From: Pseudisothecium myosuroides
Lineage: Eukaryota > Streptophyta > Bryopsida > Hypnales > Lembophyllaceae
Direction: 5' to 3'
DNA: 64,000 nt
Assembly: GCA_951799445.1 (NCBI GenBank)
Contig: OX637287.1
Coordinates: 40,639,724 to 40,703,723 of the forward strand
Part shown: positions 53,402 through 63,563 of the stretch, one piece after another
How the letters are laid out: each line of letters starts with the position of its first letter
Numbering within the stretch: position 1 is the first letter of the stretch
Notes under the pieces: generated by a model
What the model saw: only the letters and a program-made list of their open reading frames with translations
What the model was told of the DNA's origin: nothing
Database searches by the model: none
Position numbers and translations under genes: made by a program

Positions 53402-55612
53402 TCATCGGGTTGGTTTCTTGCTCCATATTCGCTGGATACTGCTTCCTGCTGCCCTCCAGCATCGTTTCAGTTCGCGCTTGACATATTTTCGTGCATATAG
53501 TAAACCCAGAATTACTCCCGTACCCCATGGAATGTACAAAATATAAGGCATGTACCACAGTTCGCCTGGAGCCATGACTGCAGAGCCGGCATTCTCAAAA
53601 GCTGCAATAATGCAAGAGGTGGACAAGACGAAGTACCAGTAGCAATGACGGATAGAGGATCTAAGATATCGGGGCACGTATCCTAGGTCAAGTAGCTTCC
53701 GGTTGATTGCAAGCGCTTCGATGCCATGAAAAATGGTAACTAAGGATAATATAAAGGCTAGGGTGTTGAAAATGAAGAAGAACTTCACGTGGCCGTTCTC
53801 TGTATTGGCGAACGCTCTGTAAGTGTCTTGCTGAGCTGGAGGTGATGGCAGCGGAAAGTTGTAATTGTCCACCAAGCCTAAGGGCGGTTGCATCCAAGCG
53901 ATGTATGTCACACTCGCAAAGAGCGTTGACCCGATGAAGAGTGCATTTATGGAGTTCATGGCAAGTCTGTAGATTCTCTCCATGTGTTCTTTCACGTCGT
54001 CTCGACGAAGGAGAACTTTCTGAATCTCTCGCGTCTGTTTACCTTGCTCGCATGCGTAATCTAAAGGAGTGGCGCCCATCTTGTCAACTTCGGCAGCCCG
54101 TAAGCGCCTGTCCTGGCATAGCAATACCACAAGATCCGTGTGGCCGTGGATGACAGCCAAATGGAGTGGGCTTTGTCTCTTCGGGTTCGTCGCGTTCACA
54201 GCCTCGGGTCTCCAAGCCAAAATGAGCTCCATCAGCTCCATGTTGCCATTCTGACAGGCCCAATGCGCTAGAGTAGAGGCGGAATACCCTTCCGACTTTC
54301 TCACAGACTCTTCCAAACAGTCAATAAGATAATGCGCGATAGCGCCATGGCCATCCCTACCGTGACGAGTGGCTATGTCTAACAGTCTCATTGAGTGGTG
54401 CAGCAAGTCTTCCGACATGTGCACAGTGGTATTGACATCTCCAAGGAGCACTTTCAGAACTTCAAGACGATCATGCACCACCGAAAGCTCCAACGGCGAC
54501 ATACCATCGATGTCACGACAATTTAGATCCAAGTCGGGTTGGTCCATTAGCAACTTCACAACTCGTACATCGCCGGAGACGACGGCGCAGTGCAACGCTG
54601 TAAATCCTTGACTATCCACAGCACTGACGTTGCAACAATTGGAATTCAATAGAGCGCTGAAAATGTCGAAATGGCTTCCGCCTGCAGCAATGTGCACAGG
54701 GGTGACGCCCGTAATCGTCTCCGAGGTTTCGTCACCAGTCATCACAGGGTACAAAAGATGTATCATATAGCTTGTGTAAGACTGCAAGGGCACAACCTGA
54801 TGCCGGACATATCTCAACACACTTCGGCAATTCAAGTCGATAAGGTGCGCTTGCATGATCAAACACGAAACACTCACGTGTCCATGCTTTACAGCAAGGT
54901 GCAATGGAGTAAGACCATAGATGTCCACTGTGTTCGGATTCAGATACGAAAATTCCAGCAACTCCCGCACCATCTCCACATAGCCATTGATGGCTGCGTA
55001 GTGAAGCGCAGTGCGTCCAAAGACATCCCTGAAATGCTCAAATCCTATCAGCCCTCGCTTTTCTTGCTCGGTCCGCAGCATTCTCACCACCATAGATCTC
55101 TGCTCCACGGAGGCTCTCCTAGAGTTCATATACGGGTCTAAAAACTTTTCATCGCCTTCGGCTACCAAATGTAACGCTGAAAAATCATGAAATGTCTTCG
55201 CGTGTAAGAACAACCTAGAGTCATCGTCGAAGAGCTCTTTCAGCACCCGCGTGTGACCTAATCTTGCAGCGAGGTGCAAAGGCGTTAAGTCGAAGTCCGC
55301 CGTTGCGTTTATATCTAAATCCCGTCTTTCGATGAGAAGCCGCACCGCAACCTCCCGGTTTTTGAGAGCAGCGACATGTAGTGGAGTAAGTCCATCCTTG
55401 TTGCGGCAATTCACGTCAATCTCGGGGCGCTCCAGAAGAGCCTGCAAAGCTCCATGGTTCTCGTTAAACTCTACCATTCGATACAGAGCTTGCACTCCAT
55501 GAACACTCCAACCATCGAGCCCTTCCCCTACTACTGTCGCTTGTTCCAACAGGCGACGAACGTCAGCCTCGCTGGCGCTATGCGCAACGCTTGCAAGGCG
55601 AGCCAGCAGCAT
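53402..55612 (-). CDS. Ankyrin-repeat membrane protein (ACD6/ITN1-like)
   Basis: 736 residues in one exon. At least eight ankyrin repeats fill residues ~30-520, several near-canonical: DGLTPLHVAALKNREVAVRL, DLTPLHLAARLGHTRVLKEL, GRTALHYAAINGYVEMVREL, GLTPLHLAVKHGHVSV, GFTALHCAVVSGDVRVVKLL, RQSPLHLAVIHGHTDLVVLL. The C-terminal ~190 residues contain about four hydrophobic segments (INALFIGSTLFASVTYIAWM; FFFIFNTLAFILSLVTIF; YWYFVLSTSCIIAAF; WYMPYILYIPWGTGVILGLL) and a basic tail. This layout is that of plant ankyrin-TM proteins such as ACD6 and ITN1, linked to defence and salt signalling. The PGG motif of that family is replaced by QPPLGL. The role here is unknown. Confidence 0.9.
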   Translation of the reverse strand: MLLARLASVAHSASEADVRRLLEQATVVGEGLDGWSVHGVQALYRMVEFNENHGALQALLERPEIDVNCRNKDGLTPLHVAALKNREVAVRLLIERRDLDINATADFDLTPLHLAARLGHTRVLKELFDDDSRLFLHAKTFHDFSALHLVAEGDEKFLDPYMNSRRASVEQRSMVVRMLRTEQEKRGLIGFEHFRDVFGRTALHYAAINGYVEMVRELLEFSYLNPNTVDIYGLTPLHLAVKHGHVSVSCLIMQAHLIDLNCRSVLRYVRHQVVPLQSYTSYMIHLLYPVMTGDETSETITGVTPVHIAAGGSHFDIFSALLNSNCCNVSAVDSQGFTALHCAVVSGDVRVVKLLMDQPDLDLNCRDIDGMSPLELSVVHDRLEVLKVLLGDVNTTVHMSEDLLHHSMRLLDIATRHGRDGHGAIAHYLIDCLEESVRKSEGYSASTLAHWACQNGNMELMELILAWRPEAVNATNPKRQSPLHLAVIHGHTDLVVLLCQDRRLRAAEVDKMGATPLDYACEQGKQTREIQKVLLRRDDVKEHMERIYRLAMNSINALFIGSTLFASVTYIAWMQPPLGLVDNYNFPLPSPPAQQDTYRAFANTENGHVKFFFIFNTLAFILSLVTIFHGIEALAINRKLLDLGYVPRYLRSSIRHCYWYFVLSTSCIIAAFENAGSAVMAPGELWYMPYILYIPWGTGVILGLLYARKYVKRELKRCWRAAGSSIQRIWSKKPTR

Positions 55613-56504
55613 CGTAGAACATAGTATGAAGACGATTACAGCTCGTTTCGCCCAAATTAATTCAAAGAGTGTCTCTCAAAAATTCTTTGAACCGAACAAA
55701 CACACAAATTACCCAACAAACGCTCAAGAAGCGTTTCTACCCAAAATACCCTTTTCAAATTGTCGGCAGCTCCTATCATTCTACAACAGCACCGACCAAA
55801 ATTCAAAATCTCACACATGAAGATGCACGAATCAATCTCGCAATAAAAATTTCATCGCAGCAAGGTCAACTTGAACTTGCGACGGCAGTAAGCGCTGTCC
55901 AAACCAATCCTCAGAAGGACTACAAGCGCCACAAGTGCGAAATGCCTACGCACATGATTAATTAGGAAGATCCGCGAAGCAGCAAAAGAACGCCAAAGTA
56001 CTGTACATTCCCAGGACGCATCTATCACATCTGGGGCCATATTTAAGAAAATATTAAAGCGCACATGGACGATGGATTCGAAACAAAGCAACAACAATCA
56101 ACTAAAAAACACTATAACTGAACATGTACAGTAGAATAATTAAGCTTGTGCTCTAGGCATCAATTAGCCTCACCTCATTCAAATTAACTTAGTGATTATC
56201 CACCACACAGACCGGGGCAATCCAACACTTCTGGTGACTAACTTTAGTCAGCGAGGGGTCCGAAGCGCAAAGATGATACTACGTATTGGCTACGAAAACC
56301 GAAAAGCCAGGATAAAAAACAATTTTTCTGAAATTCCAAGGAGCTTCGGAGTGGGAAATGGCGAGGAAAGAGAGGAGGAGTGTCACACGAAGTCCCCGAA
56401 GACGCGCGGATTGCGTTCGCTCCATTGAAGGAGCGCCAACAGCGGTACTCACGGCTTGAGCACTTCTGGCAGCTTGTGCCTCCCAGAGTTGGGCTGGGTT
56501 CATA
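55613..56504. other. Upstream region of the ankyrin gene
   Basis: Likely 5' leader and promoter of the minus-strand ankyrin gene. No gene recognised; open frames have no domains. Confidence 0.45.
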
Positions 56505-56781
56505 CTAAGGTAGGTATCCCAAAACCGCCACTAATTGCTACTGTGCCTAATTACTACTAATAGACTGTTCAAATTCTTCTACATTCTTATTGACAAGGGA
56601 AAGTAGGTTCCAACGCACCAAAGAACGCAACATTTGGATACTGTATGCAAAAGTTATGAAGGAACAAAGTTTGGTTCTAAAAGCGTTTCTTTCACAGAGG
56701 TACATGACTGATTTTGGAGATGTACACGCACTGAAGATGGCGCTTTAAGTTCAGTGGCACATTTGGGATGCCTACCTTAGG
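56505..56781. mobile_element. Short TIR element, TAAGGTA group (277 bp)
   Basis: Left end CTAAGGTAGGTATCCCAAA, right end TTTGGGATGCCTACCTTAG, inverted at 18 of 19 positions, the best TIR of this group. Interior copies occur at 17575-17757 and 62444-62640. Non-coding. Confidence 0.8.
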
Positions 56782-56951
56782 GGTAGTCAGACCTTCTTTA
56801 CCAGGGGAAGAAATCTGGAGAATGAGAAGTTTGGGAGACAAAACAGGAGCCAATGGGGAGTGACGGTGGGTGAAGAAGGTGTGACCCCCCCTTTTGGCGT
56901 GCCAAGCATGCAGAATTGAAAATTCATGAATAGTTTTACTTGTGCGACTGG

Positions 56952-57055
56952 ATCGGTAGCTTTCCAGGTGAGATTGGCAACCTCCAGTGTGAAATCACCA
57001 GCCTCTGGGGTGAAATCGGCAGTCTACAAGGTGAAACCAGCAACAAACTTCGCTT
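56952..57055 (+). repeat. 21-base repeat encoding heptads
   Basis: About four 21-base units; in one frame they read IGSFPGE, IGNLQCE, ITSLWGE, IGSLQGE. The open frame around them (56940-57152) has no other recognisable domain and probably is not a gene. The block lies between 15-base direct repeats TGAAGAAGGTGTGAC at 56871-56885 and 57208-57222. Confidence 0.6.
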
Positions 57056-57282
57056 GCGAGGCCCTCGCGACACCCAAAATCCACCTCCGCAAGAGAATAA
57101 TACAGTCTGCAAGGCTTTGGCAGGAAAAGAATATTCCGCGTCAAAAAGGTGACAGAAACCAAATCGGGAGCCACCACGTCCAAATTTGCAGAAGAAGTTC
57201 TGGACAGTGAAGAAGGTGTGACTATCCCTACTATTTGAAATTATTCACAAATTACGCGACTATTCTGATTTGTATGATTAGT

Positions 57283-57683
57283 AAGGTTACCCCCCCCCCA
57301 TTCTTGACCAATGACCCATTCCCAACCTATAGGTGCACATATTTTTGACCATGCTTAGAATGTGATATTTCCTATTTTTTTTTCCACAACTTGGGACATG
57401 TGTCATGTATTTATTAGTTCCAACCTTGAAAACGAAAAAAAATGATTAGGTTAAAAGTTATTGAATGATCAGAATTGGAAGAGTCTAGACATTGGCCATG
57501 GGTCCGGCGCACTTTCTGCCTCCCAAAATTCATAGTAATTTCAATTTAAGCGATAAAATTACCAAATTTTTTGTAATCCTTGTCATTTCTATTGATGTAC
57601 CTCTGAAAAATATTTGTTTTGCCTTCACTACTCTAAATCATGTCGGAATTCCTTATTTGGTCGGTTATGGGGGGGTTACCTTA
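57283..57683. mobile_element. Short TIR element, TAAGGTA group (~400 bp)
   Basis: Left end TAAGGTTACCCCCCCCCC, right end GGGGGGTTACCTTA. Interior CATTCCCAACCTATAGGTG, ATTGGCCATGGGTCCGGCGC and CTGCCTCCCAAAATTCATAG match 61468-62089 in order. Non-coding. Confidence 0.7.
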
Positions 57684-58612
57684 GTGGGGATTTAGGGTCA
57701 CTACAAAAATTTGGTTTTGTTTAGCAAATTGGAATTATATAGTAATATTTCAATCTGCACTAAGTTAAAATAGTGTGACTTTGGTATATTAGTCTTACAT
57801 ACACACTAATAGGACAAATCAATGTCACTTGCAAAATCTAATTTTTATGGAAATTGGTGTAAGATTTCAACCTACACTAATTCAAAATAGTGTGACGTTG
57901 AGAAAATTAGGACTAGTAAAACAAATCAATGTAAATTGATTTATCCTATTAGTTGTTAGTTTGTATAGCACTAATTTACTAAAGAAATCACAATATCTAA
58001 ATTTAATATAGGTTGTGTAGGTTGCCGGATATTGCTACATTGTGTATGAATTCAATCCAAGAATAATCTTTTGTTAGCTATGTTATTTTTTAATTTGGAA
58101 AGTTGACCTTTTTCCTTAGGTGATCCAAGAAAGCAATAGCAACTAAAGTTGAAATTGCTTGAACCCTACAAAATTCATCTCTTTCACAACAAATTAATGC
58201 CCTTACCAACCCCTCCTTTCCATTTTGATTTTGGTCCTCTTATTAGAAGGAGTCAAAGTCATTAAAAGTAAATAAAGGCTATTAAGAATGTGCATTGTCA
58301 TCAAATGCTTAAATTGGCTTAGAGGTGATTATTTTTTTGTTTAAAAAGTATGTATAAAAAAAGTAGAAGTAACTACAAAGGAAACAAAGAGAACATTGAA
58401 GCTTACAATCCTAACAGAATCCTAATGTTTGCAAGCCTTCAACATGAAAATGAAATTGCAGGGGCTCCAAATCCTCCAATATACTATATCCATAGCAACA
58501 GTTCTCTAAATCAATCAAGAAAATCCCCCTTTCATTTGGGTCCTTTTCACATCTTATTCTAGCCATTGAATGACAACAAGGTATGATTGCAATCTAAGTC
58601 ACTTTGCAAGTC
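57684..58612. other. AT-rich stretch with a diverged direct repeat
   Basis: No gene. Two related blocks at about 57755-57830 and 57868-57960 share AAAATAGTGTGAC, ATTAG and ACAAATCAATGT. Confidence 0.5.
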
Positions 58613-59554
58613 TTAACCCCTAAAGGACCATTGTTCCTTCGGGGGACAAATGCATTTTTGGGCAGGTACCTGTGGGCTGAAATTTTCTCTTGATTTTTTG
58701 AAACTTTTTCTGGAGGTAGAAAAGCTGAATATCTTTGTGGGAATATAACTTTTCACAATCGGTGCCCGGGAAAAAAAGTTATGACCAAATAAGCTCAAAC
58801 AAGGGGACGGCGGGCAGCCCGGGCAGCCAAAAAAAATGGACAAAAATTTGAATTTTTTTTTAAATATTTTTTTTCTCATATATTATATTTTTGTCTATTT
58901 GGAAAACTTTGATTCATTTCATTTGGATATGTTATGAGAAAGTTATGGACATTCTTGTTTTTCGGGCAGTTAGAGCATCTTCTTGAAAAAAATAACTTGT
59001 AGGATTCATTTCTAAATGAAATTTTTCAAAATTTTCAAAATTTTTTCTTTTTGCATGGTCTGATTTACTTGTTAGAACAATCTCACCATTGGGATTAGTG
59101 CATTTTAATTTCATCTAAAATATATTAATATTTTAGATTTTCCTTCTATCTCATACCTACTTCTACTTAACAATTTTTTTAAGAATGATAATTAAGTTTT
59201 TTTGAATTTTTTTATTTTTTCCTAGACTCTCAACTCAATTCTCCACTGTAAAGATTTAAAGCTCAAAACTCTATAGTACAAAAATTTTGAGTTAAAAATG
59301 TTCAAAGTCAAAAAATCTAGTCTCGCAATGTACTGAAAAACTTGTTTTTTCCACTTTAAACGCAGATATCTTGCAATTTGTGTGGTCAAAAATTCTGAAA
59401 TTTTTTCTACACACCCTCATACTAGTTAGGTGTAAGATCCTACTGTTAGATATGAAAAAAAAAACAATTTTCAATTTTTTTTACTCTTTGCTATAGATAT
59501 GGCAGTTTTGAGTGTTTTCTGGCAGAAAAAAGGCCTTGGTCCTTTAGGGGTTAA
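58613..59554 (+). mobile_element. TTAA element, ~0.94 kb family (F1)
   Basis: Left end TTAACCCCTAAAGGACCAT, right end TTGGTCCTTTAGGGGTTAA; the first 17 bases are perfectly inverted. Interior includes AACTTTTCACAATCGGTGCC and ACTTCTACTTAACAATTTTT. No protein-coding capacity. A second copy in inverse orientation is at 60147-61074. Confidence 0.85.
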
Positions 59555-60146
59555 AATAGATATTTTTTACTAGCTAGTGATATATTGTAGCCCTAAAACA
59601 ACATGCCTGTCTCCAATGCTCTGTAGTCAATGAAAAGATCATCTAAATCCATCACGTTTGTACGCAGCTAGTCTTTGTTTCTACATAGATCCCCAAAGTC
59701 ATTAATTTGACAATTTTTGTTTTCTTTGGTATATAGTAGCTAAGGGTTAAAAATCAATTGCAAGTGGGTTTTCATTTGCATAGTGAACAAACAAGCTCTC
59801 ACATTGACGCACTTTCATTTTTATTCTTTAAAGTGGCTTGGTTCCCAAGTAAAATACTACCCAAACTTCCACAAAATATATTTTTCATTCTTTTTAGTGT
59901 GGTCTACACTAATAGATACTATTACAATATTTGTGATAATTTTGTTTAGTATTGCTCTCATGATTTAAAGAATTCACACTATTTAGTGATCAAGTTTTTC
60001 TTTGCATTTTGAATAGTGTTACAATTACCTATAGAATGTGGTCTTTTTTATTTATAGTATTTGCAATTCAGTGAAGTACAATCTATAATAATTGACCAAA
60101 AAAAACTTTGTTTCGTGTGGCCCCATGTATGTAGGAGTAATATTAT
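59555..60146. other. Spacer between two inverted F1 elements
   Basis: 592 bases, AT-rich, with no gene or element recognised. It would be the loop if the two flanking elements paired. Confidence 0.5.
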
Positions 60147-61074
60147 TTAACCCAAAAAGGACCGAGGCATTTTTTCTGCCAAAAAACACTAAAATCTGCC
60201 ATTTCTGTAGCAAAGAGTGAAAAAAAAATTTAATTTTTTTTTTCACATCTAAGTGTAGGATTTCACACCTAACTAGTATAAAAAAGTGTGAAAAAAAATT
60301 CAGAATTTTTGACCACACCAATTGCAAGATATCTGCAGTTAAAGTGGAAAAAACAAGTTTAATTTTCAGCACATTGCAAGATTGGATTTTTTGACTTTGA
60401 ACATTTTTAACTTAAAAGTTTTGAACTACAGAGTTTTGAGCTTTAAATGCTTATAGTGGATAATTGAGTTGAGAGTCTAGGAAAGATAAAGAAATTCAAA
60501 AAAACTTAATTTTTATTCTTAAAAAAATTGTTAAGTAGAAGTAGGTACAAGATAGAAGGAAAATCTAAAATATTAATATCTTTTAGATGGAATTAAAATG
60601 CACGCATCCCAATGGTGAGATTTTTCTAGCAAGTAAACTAAACCATGCAAAAAAATAAATTTGAAAAATTTGAAAGATTGCTTTTAGAAATGAATCCTAT
60701 AAGTAAATTTTTCAAGAAGATGTTCTAACTGCCCAAAAAACAAGAATGTCCATAATTTCCTCATAAAGAGTCCAAATGAAATGGATCAAAGCTTTCCAGA
60801 TAGACAAAAATATAATTAATGAGAGAAAAAAAATTCAAAAATTCAAAAAAATTGCAAAATTTTTTTTGCTGCCTTATGTCCCCTATTTTGAGCTTATTTG
60901 GTCATAACTTTTTTTCCCGGGCACCGATTGTGAAAAAATTATATTCCCATGAGGCTAACTAGCTTTTATACCTCCAAAAAAAGTTTCAAAAAATTAGGAG
61001 AAAATTTCAGCCCGTAGGTACCTGCCCGAAAACGCATTTGTCCCCCGAAGGGACAATGGTCCTTTAGGGGTTAA
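60147..61074 (-). mobile_element. TTAA element, ~0.93 kb family (F1), inverse copy
   Basis: The left edge is TTAACCCAAAAAGGACCGAG and the right edge ATGGTCCTTTAGGGGTTAA. Its reverse complement matches 58613-59554 through most of its length, for example CCCGGGCACCGATTGTGAAA against TTTCACAATCGGTGCCCGGG. Confidence 0.85.
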
Positions 61075-61467
61075 GAAGCAACACCGAATAGAACAAAGGG
61101 TGTAGCTTCAATTGATGCAAAACCTCTTTTCTTTAATTAGAACCAACAATTTCTTAATCCTAGTAAGATAACTAAGGTAACTATATTTAATTTCGCCCCC
61201 TTTCTAAAACTAACTCCTACATATTTTGCCCCAAATGTACTTACTCCCACTATTCATGAGAATCTAGGGTGGGGTTTGGAAACACCTATTTTCAGCACTT
61301 TGAATATTCCTAGTTTGGTTCATATAATGTCCAAAAAATGCATTCTAAGATAATCTAGAATCCCCTTTTGACTACCAACAGGACTGACGCCACAAAAAAG
61401 ATTCAATATAATAATCAAGTAACCATGCTGAATTGTTTCTTTGGTCAATTTTAGGTGCAGTTTACCT
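61075..61467. other. Intergenic, no feature recognised
   Basis: AT-rich. The part 61270-61390 resembles 13395-13520 (CTTTGAATATTCCTAGTTTGGT / AATGTCCAAAAAATGCATTC / TTTTGACTACCAACA), an additional dispersed repeat whose limits I could not fix. Confidence 0.45.
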
Positions 61468-62089
61468 TAAGGTAGAACCACCCATTACCAAACAGGAGCC
61501 AATTCCCAACCTGTAGGGTGTTCTATTTCCAACCAAAGCTTAGAATGTTTTCTTTTTCTTTTTCAAAGTTGGGACTAATAAGGTCATGACGGCACGTGTC
61601 CCAAAGTGTCATAAAATATATGGGAAATATAGAGTGGGAAAGTAGTTTTGACCATGATTGGATTTAGAAGACTCTAGCGATTGGTAATGGGTTTGGAACA
61701 CTTTTTGCCTCTCAAAATTCATAGAAATTTCAGTTTTGCATATAAAATTTTGAAAATTTGGCAATCACAATATTTTCTATCTTCCTACATGGGAAAAATT
61801 TCCATCGCACTCACCGTCCGTTCTACAGTCGCTTAACCCTTAAAGGACGGACTGGTGACCGTGGAAATCATCCGTTTGAATACCGTGAGAGTCATTGCCT
61901 TAAAAAAATGAAAAAGTATTCATTGGAAGTCAACCTGCTGTAGAAGACCTTCCCTTTTCACAACAAACTTTAGAGGATGAATAGTTGTACTTTTGTCCAC
62001 ATGCAAAGATTCTCTGTCATTCATTGGTCGCCAAACGTCCGCCACGTCGTTCAAGGGTTAAGTGATTAGATATAGGTGGTCTGACCTTA
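61468..62089. mobile_element. TAAGGTA-group element split by a nested TTAA element
   Basis: Left end TAAGGTAGAACCACC, right end GGTGGTCTGACCTTA. The interior matches the ~400 bp element at 57283-57683. Removing the 229-base insertion at 61833-62061 leaves about 393 bases, the size of that relative. This gives relative ages: the TTAA element came later. Confidence 0.65.
61833..62061 (+). mobile_element. TTAA element, ~0.22 kb family (F4), copy 2, nested
   Basis: Left end TTAACCCTTAAAGGACG, right end CGTCGTTCAAGGGTTAA, inverted at 15 of 17 positions. Interior related to 10775-10989. It lies inside the TAAGGTA-group element. Confidence 0.8.
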
Positions 62090-62443
62090 GTGCCGCAAAG
62101 TCAGTCCGAACTGTAAGTGTGCTGAACAGTTACGAAGGTGGCAAGCAGTCCACTGTTTGATCTTTGGCAGTAGTGCGGCTGAGTTGTGAGTGCAGCCAAG
62201 TCTGTCCTTCAGCATCATCAGCTTACTGTAAGTTATTACTATTCCCAAGGAGGTTGGTCTCTCAAAGTGCGAACCGCGTCTTTGTCAACATTCGCCAAGC
62301 GCGTGCGTGGACAGAATGATCGTGCAGCACTTGCCTGGAGAGTGAGTGAGTGACATTGGCGTGAGCCACTGGACTTCACGCAACGTGTTCACTTTTTGAT
62401 AGTGTGCCTGGTTAGAATGGTCAAATTTTCATATTTTAATGTG

Positions 62444-62640
62444 AAAGGTGGTTCCAATGCACCAAAGAACAGGACATTTGGATACCGTATGCATAAGTTA
62501 TGAAGGGTCAAAGTTTTTTTTGGTAGAGGTTCTAAAATCGTTTAATTTTTCCATGTAAGTACAAATTGATTTTGGAGATGTACACAGAGTGATGATGGTG
62601 GATTTGGGTTAGTGGTCTGTTGAAGTTCATCTTGGCAAAA
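62444..62640 (+). repeat. Copy of the 56.5 kb element interior
   Basis: AAAGGTGGTTCCAATGCACC, GGACATTTGGATACCGTATG, GTTATGAAGG, GATTTTGGAGATGTACACAG and GATGATGGTGG match 56605-56745. The terminal repeats have decayed. Confidence 0.75.
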
Positions 62641-62986
62641 CGGTATGTCCAAGATTTGGAGAGTGAATTGCTTGTGTGTTTTAAGTAGCCTTTAAATCTT
62701 TGGTGAATTTTTGCTAAAATCTTAGTCGGATTTGGTAGTAACTACCAAATTAAATAATACGCTAGAAAAAAAAAGGAAATTTTTTAGATGAAATAGCCAA
62801 AAACATCTTTAAGAAATATAAGACTCACCAAACTTTGGATGAAGTTTGTTAATTTTAGACAATAATGTGGATGAGAGTACATATTAGGTGGATGGATGTT
62901 GAAAAAAGAAAAGATTGTTCTGATTGACTTATGGCTTAAGGTGCAAGTTGCTTTACCAAGAAGAAAATAGAATTCAAATGTTAGTT

Positions 62987-63563
62987 TTAACCCTGGAGCA
63001 TCTGGATTCATCTCCAAAATTGACGATCTGAGAAAAACCATTATAAACTACAATTTGGAAGAATATTTTGGAATTGGTATACAAACGAAAGCTGTAGATT
63101 TTGATTTTTAAATTCTATCCGTACGGTTAGATCTACTAATGCTATCACCAATCTTTTTCTATAAATTTTGAAAAGAAAATTTCAGAATTCCTTCTAAATT
63201 CAATTACAAGTAAAATATTATCATTTTTTGAGTAAAACTTGTTGGAATGGATTTGAAATAAGGTTCTCTTCATATGGTGATTTTTTGAAATTTTTGTGAC
63301 CTTTACATCTTTGACCTCATTTTTGCACATCTAGTTTTGAACTGAAGTCAATGCAAATTGACCACTTGACATACTTCCACATTTGTAATTTTAGAAAAGT
63401 ATATGTTCTAGTAACACCCAATCCAACCGATGGATAGGACAACAACTTGATAAAGTATCACCAAAAATTAGGATGACTTTCATCCAAGCAGGAATGAGAC
63501 AGAAACAAGGATCTGAATCTGTTCATTGTCCAGAAAATGGACGTCGGCGCGCTCCAGGGTTAA
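62987..63563. mobile_element. TTAA element, 577 bp (F5)
   Basis: Left end TTAACCCTGGAGCATC, right end GCGCGCTCCAGGGTTAA; the first 13 bases (TTAACCCTGGAGC) are perfectly inverted. The interior is unlike the other TTAA families. No credible coding sequence. Confidence 0.75.

Noticed and set aside
56926..57210. 94-codon frame with Val/Lys/Ala repeats
   Set aside because: It follows from the 21-base nucleotide repeat; no conserved domain and no neighbouring exon.
62987..63563. LTR retrotransposon or solo LTR
   Set aside because: Ends are inverted (TTAACCC...GGGTTAA), not TG...CA, and no primer-binding site or polypurine tract is apparent. No gag-pol coding was seen anywhere in the window.
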